From Quillaja saponaria (Eukaryota > Streptophyta > Magnoliopsida > Fabales > Quillajaceae), in the NCBI GenBank assembly GCA_029379385.1, contig CM055605.1, positions 1,116,001 to 1,180,000 on the forward strand: a stretch of 64,000 nucleotides of DNA, in the 5' to 3' direction. The stretch's first letter is position 1. The number at the start of each line of letters is the position of its first letter. The notes under the pieces were generated by a model. The model saw nothing but the letters and a program-made list of their open reading frames with translations, was not told where the DNA came from and ran no database searches. Positions 36,975 to 48,796 of the stretch are shown in pieces. Position numbers and translations under genes: made by a program.

Positions 36975-37278
36975 TCATTTGCAGTTGCATGGGTCACAGC
37001 TGCAGTTTGATCCACACTTGCAGCCATTCTCTGCTCCAAAACTCATCCCGGAGCTGTCATACATTTTAACTGGTGCAACCCCAGCAATAATGGTCTCTGT
37101 GGTCGTCTTCTCCAAGTAATCCAGGCTGGGATACATTCTGCACCCACAAAAAAAAAAATAATGATTGATTATAATTAGTTCTATAATATATAGGAAAATG
37201 AGTGAAAGGAAGCTACTTGTTTGAGCCACAGTTACAGTTTGAGCCACAGCCACAGTTTGATCCACACGAGCAAGACAT
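36975..37278 (-). CDS. Metallothionein type 1-like
   Basis: A small cytosolic Cys-rich protein that chelates Cu and Zn. Two exons, 37278-37217 and 37137-36975, give 74 aa; exon 1 ends in phase 2 (AA/GTAGC) and exon 2 supplies A ATG TAT. The N-terminal cluster has three C-X-C pairs (CSC, CGC, CNC) and the C-terminal cluster CKC, CSC, CNC. The roughly 38-residue linker contains [19 protein letters not shown]. Only C-X-C pairs occur, with no CC or CXXC, which fits type 1 better than type 2, although the long linker is shared with type 2 proteins. Confidence 0.9.
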
Positions 37279-37354
37279 TTTCCCTTTAATAACTGGAACT
37301 CTAATATGATCAGAACTCAGCTCTAGGATGTGTTTGAAGGTGAAGGCTTTGAAT

Positions 37355-37366
37355 GCTTTTTATAAT
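37355..37366 (-). promoter_or_regulatory. TATA box of the metallothionein gene
   Basis: On the minus strand ATTATAAAAAGC lies about 80 nt upstream of the metallothionein ATG. That spacing leaves a leader of roughly 50 nt. Metallothionein genes are strongly expressed and usually TATA-driven. Confidence 0.6.
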
Positions 37367-37378
37367 GTATGTAAGCAG

Positions 37379-38037
37379 CATTTCGACCGTACACGTGGTT
37401 GAATCTCATGGCCTTCTGATCGTTAGTGGTGATATTTATTTGCTACTTGACATTTTTTCATATAAAAAAATACAGAGTCCATCTAGTTCTGCTAATTATG
37501 ACAAATAAATAAAATTATCCATCAAGTTCCAAATATGAGCATTGAAAGTATCGAAAAATCTTTTAGGTCAAAAATTGAAAATTCAACTAAACATACCAAT
37601 AAGCAAGATTTAGGCATGAAACTTGCATCTATTCAGAGTGCTGACACCTATTGTCACATCAGAATGATGAAAACTTAACCAATATTCTAGTTAACATCAA
37701 ATTTCTTTATTTTTTTCTTCTCTGCCCAATAATTTCATTTTTTAAGGGGTTGGACCTAAGAAAATATCAAAGTTGCTTTTGTCATGAGGTTCCTTTCAGT
37801 TGGGCATTACAATAATCAAGTTTTAGCTAGGGAATGAATACAAGGCAGAAGATAGTGTCATACATTACTGCAAAACACTACATTGATCAAAAGTGACAGG
37901 TTACACGACTCCAACTAGACTCACATGTCAGATAGAAAGAAACCTTGGGTTGCAATGGAACGAATAATTTATATATTTTCTTCCATATGCGGGGAATGAG
38001 CATCTTGATAAGTAACAAAGGACATGTTACTGACCAT
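37379..38037. other. Spacer between metallothionein promoter and OBGM 3' end
   Basis: AT-rich. It should contain the distal metallothionein promoter and the OBGM 3' UTR. No ORF or repeat worth calling was found. Confidence 0.55.
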
Positions 38038-40340
38038 CTAATGGAGCACAATCTGATCTAAGCTTAGCCTGTATGACTTTTCACCATTCACAAGCTTCCT
38101 CAAGCCAGCTTTAAGCTCTGGTATTCCCTCCTCCAAAACAGCACATACGGGAAAGATGAGAACGTCTTGCACCCTTCTCTTTAATTCTTCATACACTCCT
38201 TCCGCCCCTTCCTCGTCAATCTTATTTGCCACTATCAAGGATGGCCGATCAGATAAACCCTCTTGATGGTATTCAAGCTCCAAAATTAAATCTTTCAGCT
38301 GTTCCCATGGTGGAATTCCCTTTCTGCCATCTAAAGCAGCAGCCAAGTCCACTACGTAAGCCAAAACCTTTGTGCGTTCAATGTGACGCAGGAATGCATG
38401 TCCAAGTCCACGATTCTCGTGGGCACCTTTTATAAGTCCTGGAACATCGGCAACTGTTATAGATAAGTCATCGTAGTTCAAATTCCCTAAATTTGGTCGA
38501 AGTGTCGTGAAGGCATAGTGACCAATAGCAGGCTTAGCCCTTGATATAGCCCCAAGTAGGGTGCTTTTACCAGCATTTGGCATCCCCACAAGGCTAACAT
38601 CAGCTATACTTTTGAGTTCTAATACAAGAACAGCCTCCGAGCCAGGCAAACCAGCACTATGGGAGGAGTGATCATCATCAGAGCATTTGAGATCTGGAAC
38701 ACTATCCATATGGACCCCTGACTTAGAAGTCCTAGGTTTCTTTGAGACTTTTGCCGTGGACACGTTACCTGAACCTCCCTCCCCTCCATGAGCAACAATA
38801 ATCTGTTGGCCTACTTCTGTTAACTCAGCAACATTGTATTGCATTACTTCTTTGTCTACCATATCTTCAGTGCAAGCTTCGGGAGTTATAAAAGAAGAAA
38901 TGTCAGAAGGAGTATTAGTTAATCCAGAAACAGCAGCTTTCTCAATATTTCCAGATTTCTCATCAATTCTTTCAGTATGGGATGAAGAGCATCCACCCTC
39001 CTTTCCATCTAGGACATCCGCAGTGGATCCTTCATCAAAGGCAGATAGATCATCAACAAGTGCACCTGGAATCTCCCAAGGATCTAGAGCTATGTTAGAT
39101 TGGTTGCTAACAACAGAAGGAATATCACCCTTCACAAGATGAATGACAGTGCCAACTGGTACACGGACAACCTACCAAACAATATAGTTTCTCAATGAAC
39201 CCAGGCACTCAGATTAGTTTAATGATCAAATAACAAACTAAGCAATTTCGAATGCAGCTAAAACCACAAAGACCAATTACCTTATCCTCACCCCTGGTTC
39301 CTATCATATTCTTTGATGTTCCATGGCCACCTCTGTTTGAAATCTGTCAGATACCATAACCATCATCAATCTTTTGAATGCTGAAAACATAAACCAATAT
39401 ATATTTTCAGGGAGGTTGACTAGAGCAAAGGGGTACATACAAGGTGATGCTGCAAACCACTAAAGTCCCAAACTGTGGGGGAGCATTCCAGAATCACATC
39501 GCCACCTCTCCCACCATTTCCACCTAGATCAGTTACAAGAAAAGGGAAAAAAAATAAAATAGAATCATGGAACATCATCTTCCTAGAACATCAATTTGAC
39601 TAGATTATCACCAACCATATACATTAATTGTGATCTTTGAGAGAACTTGTTCAAGAGATTTATAAAAAAAACAGATCTTTGAGAGAACTTGTTCATTAAA
39701 AAAACAGAAGACAAATACAAATGCAGACTTTACACATGCAATTTAACTCAACTCAACTAAGTCTTAAATCCCAAACTAGTTGGGGTTGGCTATGTGAGTC
39801 ATTTGCCTCCCTTCACATCAATCCAAGAATCATTTTCAGCAATACCTAGGACAATCATTTAACTTCATACATGCAATTTATTTACTCAAGTACCTTCAAC
39901 TGACAAGACAACATTGACAAAGAAATTTACCAAATGATAATAATAATAATAAACATCAATCTAGTATAGGGAGCATACCGTCGGGTCTGCCACGGCTATC
40001 ACGTTGGCTACGGCGATAGCTGGAGCAGCCATTACCACCGTCACCTCCTTTAGCATATACCTTAAACCTATCTATCATTCTCCTCTCCTGAAATTAAAGG
40101 TCAAAAATCCAGATATGTGATTGATTAAAAACAGAAAATAAATTAAAATGATACATGCACAAGGCTGTTAACCAAGTAGTAGAAAATAATGTGGGATATG
40201 GTGGCAACCTGAAGAGGGGCAAGCTTGGCCTTCTTGTTAGGAGTATCTGAATAAGAAGCATGTGGCAGAAAAAGCCGTCTACATTTAGAAATTTGTCTAA
40301 AGGCTTCTATGTTCTGAATGGGTTTCGCACGGATCCACAT
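38038..40340 (-). CDS. OBGM: Mitochondrial Obg GTPase
   Basis: Obg GTPases assist large ribosomal subunit assembly; this form matches Arabidopsis OBGM (mitochondrial) rather than OBGC (chloroplast). Exons in transcript order: 40340-40209, 40087-39979, 39523-39441, 39343-39281, 39171-38038, giving 506 aa with perfect phase. The N-terminus (MWIRAKPIQN... FRQISKCRRLF) resembles a mitochondrial presequence. The Obg fold has the Gly-rich runs AKGGDGGNGCSSYRR, GNGGRGGDVILE and HGGEGGSGN. G domain: G1 GMPNAGKST at 325-333, switch I with FTTLRPN, G3 DVPGL near 371, G4 NKID, then a short C-terminus. About 100 acidic, Ser-rich residues (140-242) interrupt the Obg fold where bacterial proteins have a short loop; plant homologues are known to be extended here. 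Confidence 0.93.
39632..39695. repeat. 22-bp direct repeat in an OBGM intron
   Basis: A 22-bp unit starting gatctttgag and ending aacttgttca occurs at 39632-39653 and 39674-39695, separated by 20 bp of A/T-rich DNA. Confidence 0.85.
39745..39880 (+). mobile_element. Fragment of a dispersed plant SINE-like element in an OBGM intron
   Basis: The segment with ctaagtcttaaatcccaaac followed by tagttggggttggctatgtg matches a motif widely dispersed in angiosperm genomes and linked to the conserved 3' domain of plant SINEs. The core cccaa-actag-ttgggg can fold as a stem-loop. No tRNA-like head with A and B boxes, poly-A tail or target-site duplication could be delimited, so this is a fragment. The identification rests on remembered motif similarity. 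Confidence 0.5.
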
Positions 40341-41669
40341 CTTTCTCTGTCTACTTTTTACTCAAGATATCCTTATGTTCAATGAATTTATATAGCCTTT
40401 TACATGGACAAGCTATTCCATTTACTCTATCCCGATGCTCCAGACCTACCAAAAAAAAAAAAAAAACAAACAAACAAACAAAACAACCAACGCCACAAGC
40501 AGTCAAATAGTAAGATTCATGCACTCTAAGAGCTGTTATAGGATGTCATGCCCTTTCAAATGGTAACAATTACAGACCAATCAATGTTGAGGATTGAATA
40601 CATCTTTCAAGGAGTTTATAATGTATAGAACACACCTATACGCAGCCCACTAAATAAATGGAGTAGTTTTTAGGCTTTGAGCTAACCCAATTCCTCTTCA
40701 GCATTTTAACAAACACTTGGCATGGGTTTATGATCACTAGACAAGCTCAAGGTCAAAACTTATGCGCAACCCACTAAATCATAACTAAACTTTATTCATG
40801 ACCCGTCAAAACCAACAACATAGATGTTCTACATGAAATTCTGACTCAAATTCCTTCCACAGATCGCCTAAAAGGACCAAAAAAAATCCAACTTTAAACA
40901 CCATCATAACACTTTTAACTAATACTTGGTTTACAAAAGAACCTATGCCCCAAAAAAAAACAGAGAGAAATGAAATACGAAGATACCAATAACCATACAA
41001 AGAACCCCAAACGATCAAACACGAAATAAATTAAAAAACGTGACCAAGGAAAAAAAAAAAAAAAAAAGAAGCAAATGATTACCATGTACTGACCAACCTT
41101 AGACGAAGACAGAAACTAATCCCCGAAAGCTGAGGAAGACACGGAGAACCGATTATTGCTCAAAACGTTTTCGGCTGGCGGGACACGGACACTTTCTACG
41201 TTAATGGCAACGAGAACCACTATATTCACGCCAATATGGCTTCAGAAAACTCATGGTCCCATTTACAACTTGAAAATAAAATGGCCCATGGGGTGGGTCC
41301 ATCCAAAAGAGGCTTGTATATAGAAAAATGGGTGAGGAAGGATTCCATATTATTATCAAATATTATTAATTTCTTATGTAATTGGAACACACAGATATGA
41401 ACTACATGTTAGTCATTTACATTAGTTTGATATGAGAATCAGATACTGGTTCTTCTCCATATAAACAAAAATCCTATTCTGGAATGTACCAAACAAAAAC
41501 CTATTCTGCATTACCAATATGAATTTGAACACTGAAAAAAAAAAAAAAAAAAAACGATTTTGTATGTTGCTCTACTTGATTGGCAAGAGAAAATTTGATA
41601 AGAAGTTGGGAACAACTATAAAATTCACGGAGCACAATGGTTGGTTTTAGAACTCAGGAACAAGTTGAT
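40341..41669. other. Spacer between OBGM (5') and TRM gene (3')
   Basis: Contains the OBGM promoter and leader, the TRM 3' UTR, an A-rich (caaa)n stretch near 40450-40483, and poly-A tracts near 41050-41067 and 41536-41554. A possible OBGM leader-intron donor on the minus strand (ACATG/GTAATC) lies near 41083. No additional gene is supported. Confidence 0.55.
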
Positions 41670-44460
41670 CTAGTCCCAGCAACCTCGTGAACAGATAACT
41701 TCATCTAATAATTCTTCAAAAATAATATCCTCCAACTCTAGTGCTACACACTCAGTATCATATTGGAGGTTCATCCAACCATCACCCTTTGCCAAATCTC
41801 TAGCCACAACATCATCCAATGACTGATCCAGCTCTGGCCTCAAGCTGAGGTGGAAGCTAGTTCTAGACCAGACTTCCTTAAGAAGATGTTGTCCTGTAGG
41901 CATTGAAAGAATGCCGCGGTTGAAGAACAGGGGCCTTGGGAAGTAGGTGAATGATTTCTCATTTATTTCAATGAGCATCTCATTAACTAAATCAAAGAGA
42001 AGCTGGTAATCATCACATTGGTCACCAATCTCATTCTCAAAGCATTCAACTTTGTAGGGCAAGACAGTTTCATAATCCTTCAGATATGAAGAATGCAGCT
42101 GGTATACTGTCTGCCATGTCCCAAGACACTCGGTGCCCATGAAGCCTGACAGTTCAACAACATCTTTCACAAATTTGAAGTTCGGGTCATCCTTTATATT
42201 TGATTCAAAGCTCAATGGATTGTCATGATCCTTTCTTGTGCTTTTAACATCCTCACCGCTATCTTTGCCAGAAAAAGAACCTGGTAACGAGTCTTCACTT
42301 TGCTTATTTGGTGGATTAACATCAAGATCTAGCTCATTCACATGATTGCACCAGGTAGCCAACTCTGTACCTGGTATGGTTTAGTCACATTCAATATTAT
42401 TTAGCTTTTCTAACAGGAATTGAAAGAAAAAAAAAAGTACTTAAACTTGAATAACAAACATGTTGTAAGCCTTTATAAAATGTCTATTGCTTTAGGTATA
42501 TATAATTACCTTCTGCATGGCTGGTTATACAATGTTGGTAACTAGTTTCAAGCCCTGAATCTTGAAGTATTACTCCTAATTCTCTTCCAGGCTTCATTAT
42601 TAAACCTATTTCCTCATCTTCTTGGTGATGGTGACTCATATCCTCCTCTGCTGCCTCATTTATGTCATCCATATGGTCAATGATCTCTCTGTTTCTCTTC
42701 TTATTTTTAACCACGAAATGACCAGATGACGAACTGATTTTGCCGTCTCTCATTTTTACCTTGTTATTCTGAACTTCAGTCTCTATAACAGCAATGAATG
42801 GTTCATAAGTATCTGAAGAGAGGCTCACTGAATTTTGTTCAATATGGCTATCAGTTTCGGCATTTATATGACAATCCACAGAAGTTCTACCCGGGATCCC
42901 TAAATTATATGTATCAAAAGATGCCCCATATAGAGAGAAACACAAGGAATCAAGATCAGGTAGAGACAAATTCCTTTTGGATAATTTTGGAACCGGCCTA
43001 CTTATGCGAGCCTTATCATCATTAGCCAATCTTAGGCTTTTTGTCTTTGAGGTATGCCACTTAATGTCGTTGCCAAAGCTTTTCTCAAACAAATGAGTAT
43101 ATCTATCTATTGACTCATTTAGAGAGGATGTCTGTTGAATATATTGAACTTTATGTTTGCTGGTATCATAATCAGAAGCCCTACTGTCATATGAACCTCT
43201 AATGTTGTTATTATCTTCACCAATACCAGCATCTCCATTGCTAAAGAATCTGCTATTGGAATAAGCTCTGTGGTCGATTGCATCGGTAGAAGTTTGATAA
43301 CCATCCTTCATGAACTCCATTAGGGCATGTTTTATTTTCTGCTTTATGAATTTGAAACGATTTAAAACCGATTGATTCCATCCATGGTTATTTAATCCTT
43401 TTTGCTTCATGAAACTGCCAGCTGAACCATCATCTGACATAGGCTTTGACTTCATATAACTATTATCCTTTGCAAAATTGGATGCAAATATTTTTTGTGT
43501 TTGATTACCAGGAAGCACCTTCTGTTCCTTTGAAAAGGCCCAAACTTCATTCTGCTTGTGCTTGAGAATACTAGGGCTAATGTTTGTCATAGATGATGAT
43601 CTGGATATAGGATATGACCCGGATTTAGTCAATCTTCCTCTGGCATTGGAAGCCTGCAGGCCATGGTTGTGATCTCTACCAAAATCTCGATCCTGCGATA
43701 TTTTCAGGAAAAAATCTTCCTTTACCTTAAGCATCTCCAAAACATCTATAAACTCCTCATCAGAAATATCTCCATTAGGCTTATTTGCTTCCTTGAGCTT
43801 TTGCTTTGCTGTGGTTACCATTATTTTTCCTTCTTTTTCCAATGGAAGTGTTTGCTTCGCATCCTTATTATCACACTCTTTACACTTTCTATCCTTAGTA
43901 TGTTTTGCTTTTATGCTAGTTTTAACGGGCTTTTTGTTGGTACTTTCCACTTTAGATCTATGTTGTCTGACCTGATATATTTTTCCATCAAGATAACAGT
44001 ATCAGTCCATGCCTAAAATTGTTCATGACCACAACCTTAGACATTTATATCATAAATCACAAGTTGCATCCATAATCCTATATGTAATAAAGCAGATATC
44101 AAGTATATATAACCTTACCAGGAAGGGTTTTTCTTCAGCATCCTCAAATTCTTGTGCTTCACTACTACCTTGGTTGAACAAAATGGACCTTTTCCTATCT
44201 GCAAACAAGTTGTCAAGAGTTTTAAACAGAACAGAAACAGAGGACATCATTTACTATGCCGTAAAGAATGTTTGGGGGAGGCAAATTGAAGTTGCATTAC
44301 ATCTGGCTTGCCTTCTCCCACCATGCTTTTTGTGAGGAAACATCTTTTTGACATAATGCCAATGATGGTAGTCAAGAAATTGAAGCATGCCCCACATACA
44401 GCTTGGATTATTGTCTCTAAATTGGATACTAGACTGCTTGGAAAGTAAATGCTTTCCCAT
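41670..44460 (-). CDS. TRM-family protein with DUF3741-associated motif and DUF4378
   Basis: TON1-recruiting-motif proteins organise cortical microtubules, preprophase bands and cell shape. Exons in transcript order: 44460-44301, 44198-44119, 43971-42510, 42370-41670, giving 800 aa with intact phase. The N-terminus carries the DUF3741-associated motif (CMWGMLQFLDYHHWHYVKKM). Near residue 150 lies EEFIDVLEMLKVKEDFFLKI, the family's VLExL...LFLKxL-type motif. The middle is long, polar and disordered. The last 170 residues form DUF4378 (FVKDVVELSGF; LLFDLVNEML; GDGWMNL; LEDIIFEELLDEVI). A minus-strand acceptor (ATTACAG) near 44487 suggests a leader intron. The exact TRM subgroup is not assigned. 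Confidence 0.87.
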
Positions 44461-47400
44461 CTTAAAGACCAACTTGTATTTTCACTGTAATTAAAAACCC
44501 ACTAGAGTGATATGAATGTGATCAATTTCGGGCACTAGTTCTTGTCTTCTGGATACCTGATAAAATAAAAACAGCATCAGACATGAAAAAGCTCTTTGTG
44601 ATATAAGATATAATTGATCGGTACATCAGTGCAGAGGTTTTTAATTAATTAATTGCAAGCCATTACATAAAAGTAGAACAAGAAATGGAAATCCTTTGAG
44701 ACAAAAAGAATACATAAACATGAAGTTTTTTCGAAATTTTGCTGATGTAGATAAGCTTTCAAACACATACTGATTATACCTTGTGAACGTGAAATAAATA
44801 GGATGTGTACAAAAGAAACAAGAAGGAAAAAAGGTTTATGTGCAAAGAAATAATCCTCTCTTAACAGTTTACTAACAAATAAATCTGACAGTTTCCTTGC
44901 AAAGAAATCATTAGCAACCTGAAGATTTATAACCTTCATATTAAGATTCAGAGTAACAGAACAAAGTATTTCAACGTTTTCAATGAAAATCAAAACTATA
45001 ACAGAAACAAATTTGTAACCTTTAAGCAAGGATGAACAAATCCTAGTTTGGGATTTTTTTTCCAGAACTAAGATGAGCTTTAAAGAAGATGGAGATCCTG
45101 AGGAGACCAACAGCTAGCTTAGTACAACACCAGAGAAGAAGAAGAAGATGCAGAAAAGTTGCTGTGTAAGTTCTCTGCTTGGATTCTTTGATAAAAACTA
45201 GAAAGGAAAGGGAAGGAAAGCAAAGGAAATACAGTCTGCCACTAACTTTTCGGCGTCCAATACCTGCCAGTGTAATGTTGGTCCTCTCCCTCTCTTCCCA
45301 TTCTGACCAAATCTTGGTCCAAATATGCAACCACGAGTAATGAAATAAGGTGAAGCACAAAAGGCTATAGGACAAAGGACCACCAATAAATTCCTAATAG
45401 GCAGTTAGTTAGAAGTTAATCAAGGGGTTGAGATTGGATTACCTACTAATATTAAAGAAAGACTCTATAAAGGAATTTTAATTGTTTTCAACAAATTATA
45501 TCTTAAAAAATATTTACACCCAAAAAAGAGAGAGTAAGATTCCATATAAATTGATTATTTGAGACTTTCGTAATCAATTTGTCACTAACTTGATAAATAT
45601 TTATTATCACTCATATCTTACTATTAGTTGATTACAATTAGCGAGAAAAAAAAAATCAATATTAACTCTAAAAATAATGTGAATTACAAATTAGAAAACT
45701 TGTTTCCTAGGACTTGGTAATGTTCAAATATGAATATACGGTGATTATGTTCTAGAATTGCTTGCCATTGTTTTCAGGCAAGGCGTCTTATGACTTAATA
45801 TAATCTAAGTTGACCATCAAATACGACTTAGAATTCAACATGCATGTAACATTGTACCTTTGGACCAAAAACCGAAGAAGAAGCCACAAAGAAGTCGATG
45901 TTGACCATGTCTTCAAATATGATTGATCACATAAATTCAATTGGATCTCCAAGTTGATACTAGGATCTAATTGTTTTGTTTTTAAGATTATTCAATAAAT
46001 ACGTCAATCTCCAAAACAAAACAAAAAATTATTATTTTTTTTTTTTTATGAAAATTAATAAAACGTGGCAGCCTGCAGGACTGAAATTAGAATTAATCAG
46101 AATTCTAATAGATATCAAAACTCAGTTGTAAAAGTCAAAATAGTAGACACTGCAACAGACAGTAGGCTAATTCTTAATAATGGCGTACGTAGGTCAAGCC
46201 CACTGTATAAGCTCATTCTACGATGTCAAGGTTGAAACATTTCTAAACTTGTTACCACCGCCTGAATGGCAGGCCCAATTCTAAAGTCCAGCCCAATATG
46301 TCCCCGAACCAATTTATTTTTTCTAATAAATTCTATTTATTCTCAAAAACTGATAACTATTAAAAAGAAAAGAAAATCTCTAAATTTAAAGTAATATTTA
46401 ATTAGATATATAAGTAATATATAAATAAAAAATTATATAAATCTTCTGTATAAATATAAAACTATGGTTTTTGTTCCTTTTGGGGCAGAGGATTTTATTC
46501 CATTATCAAAACAATACAATATGAGAATTTTGGCTGTATTTAGCTGGAAGATTCGTAACACTCTCCCAAATGAAAACAAAAATAGAAAGGAGCTGATTCA
46601 CTTTTGTATAAACTGGGATAGAAAACCTTGGAAAGTACCCCCAAAAAAAAAAAGAAAAAAAAAAGAAACTGCCATATATAGACAACTGACTCGTACCGCA
46701 AAAACCCACTAGATTTTTAAATTTTTTTTCTTTTTCCGAGACTTCTTTAAGTCTTTTCCTTGCAACGAAAGACATCCGTAGGCAATCATCCAGCATTATT
46801 AAAAAGAAAAAAGAATGGGTTTTTTAAATCCAAATTTGTTCATCTCAACTTTCTTAACAAGTTTATATAAATAGTTCATGATGTCAATCTTTTAACATAG
46901 GAAAATGGTAAATTTGGTGTTAATAATTCGTTATATTAATTTCAATTATATAATAATATTAATTAATTAGTTATGTATTTTTTTTTTAATTCATTATTAA
47001 TCATATGTGATGAAACTCACATAGAATCAAAATATAGAAATTGATTTTGATCAAATTTTAATTAATATGTTTATAAGTTAAGTTTTGAGAGTGAGCATCT
47101 AGGGTGCTGTTACCATAATTTGACGTGGGAAGAGGAGTTTTTTACCTCACATATATGCCAGCTGCTATGTTACTAGCTTCCCACATCTGTCATAATATTA
47201 TATAGGTGGCATAAATCATTGCCACCTTTTTCCATTTTATATAAATTTTCATTAGGAACATAATCATAAATAATTGCCCACTGTCAACTGTAGCAGAGCA
47301 TCATCATCATTCATCATGATCATCATCCACATCATCCATCATCATCATTCATCACATCCTCACACTCCCAATCCTCTCTCTATCTCTCTCCGTCTGGTGT

Positions 47401-47508
47401 CTACAGTCTCACTTCACTAGCTCATGCTCAATCCAGCAGCCACTCTTTGCTGCTGCTGCTGCTAATCTAACATACTCTGTGCCAAAGAAGACGCACAAAC
47501 ACAAAATA
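44461..47508. other. Divergent spacer between TRM gene and FLA4
   Basis: The left side holds the TRM leader, a probable leader intron and promoter (to about 45400). The middle is AT-rich with no gene. The right side is the FLA4 promoter and CT-rich leader. Short ORFs such as 46464-46712 and 46506-46796 lie in poly-A/poly-T DNA and are not called. Confidence 0.55.
47296..47463. repeat. ATC- and CTG-rich microsatellites in the FLA4 leader or promoter
   Basis: An imperfect (atc)n array with cattcatc and ccacatcatcc interruptions spans about 47298-47358. A (gct)5 run lies at 47449-47463, only 46 bp before the FLA4 ATG. Confidence 0.8.
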
Positions 47509-48796
47509 ATGGCTGCTAAAAATTCATCATCCATTTCCCATTTTACCCTTACAACTTTCCTCTATTTCCTTCTTTTATCTCCTACCCCCATTCTGGTTCT
47601 GGGCCTCAACATCACCACTCTCCTCTGCGCCTTCCCTGAGTTCTCCGATTTCACATCCCTGTTTTCCTCCTCTACATCCGTTGCCTCCGATCTAACCCAA
47701 CGCTCCTTCATCACTCTCCTCGTCGTTCCAAACCCTTCACTTTCTAACGACGAAGACCTCACCCACCACCGCCTCTCACCCACATCGCTCGCCGATGTCC
47801 TCCGCTACCACGTACTCCTCGAATTCCTCTCGTGGTCCGACCTCAACTCGATCCCTGCCTCCGGAAAACTCGTTACCACTCTTTTCCAGACCACTGGACG
47901 TGCCACCGGCAATTACGGTTTTGTTAACATCACACGGGACCCATCCTCCGGCGTTGTCTCGATCCGCTCCCCTGCACCATTTTCACCATCAAACGTCACC
48001 GTTTTGTCTCCAGTCAAGGCGCTTCCTTACAATGTCAGTATCTTTTCTGTTAATACCCTCCTTATCCCTTCCGGGATTGATCTCACGGCTTCGGAGACCC
48101 GACCCCCTTTAGGACTGAACATCACCAAGGTTCTAATCGACGGCCACAACTTCAATGTCGCTGCATCCATGTTGGCCGCCTCTGGTGTCGTTGAAGAATT
48201 TGAGGCCGATGAGGGTGGTGCCGGAATAACACTTTTTGTACCTACCGATTATGCATTCGCCGATCTGCCAAGCACCGTGCGTCTACAATCTCTGCCGGCT
48301 GATAAGAAAGCTGTGGTCTTGAAGTTTCATGTGCTCCATTCCTATTACCCATTGGGTTCCCTGGAGTCAATTGTAAATCCCTTGCAGCCCACATTGGCAA
48401 CCGAGGCCATGGGGGCTGGGAGCTTCACGCTTAACATATCGAGGGTTAATGGGTCTGTGGGAATCAATACCGGGATTATTCAAGCGGCTGTGACCCAGAC
48501 GGTGTTTGATCAAAATCCGGTAGCAATTTTTGGGGTATCCGAGGTGTTATTGCCTATAGAATATTTTGGGAAGAACCCAGTTCTTCCATCCAAGCCTGGT
48601 GCTCCAACAGTGAAGCGATGCTCCGTCACCGGAAATATCACAAACTCCAGAGAGTTCTCCGGGATTGAATGGGCCATCATCGAGCCTTTTGTCTCCACCG
48701 GGTTCTCATGAAGAAATCCGTTCTGGAGCTGCCATTCATGGTTCGCAGAGCATCGCCATTGCTCTGTCCTGTATAGGATTGTACTTAGTGGTATGA
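47509..48796 (+). CDS. FLA4: Fasciclin-like arabinogalactan protein FLA4/SOS5, one frame break before the GPI tail
   Basis: FLA4/SOS5 is a GPI-anchored extracellular proteoglycan needed for cell expansion and salt tolerance, acting with FEI receptor kinases and seed-coat mucilage. It is a single exon. ATG 47509 begins a hydrophobic signal peptide (FLYFLLLSPTPILVLG). Two FAS1 domains follow, the second with GAGITLFVPTDYAFADLP and VLKFHVLHSYYPLGSLESI, and there are many N-glycosylation sequons. The open frame stops at 48711. Another frame, joined by removing one A from GTGAAGC at 48613/48614, gives the expected Pro/Ser-rich AGP stretch (SDAPSPEISQTPESSP), then a hydrophobic GPI-type tail (SIAIALSCIGLYLVV) and TGA at 48794-48796. 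That product would be 428 aa, the family length. As written it loses the AGP region and the membrane anchor. Confidence 0.92.
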
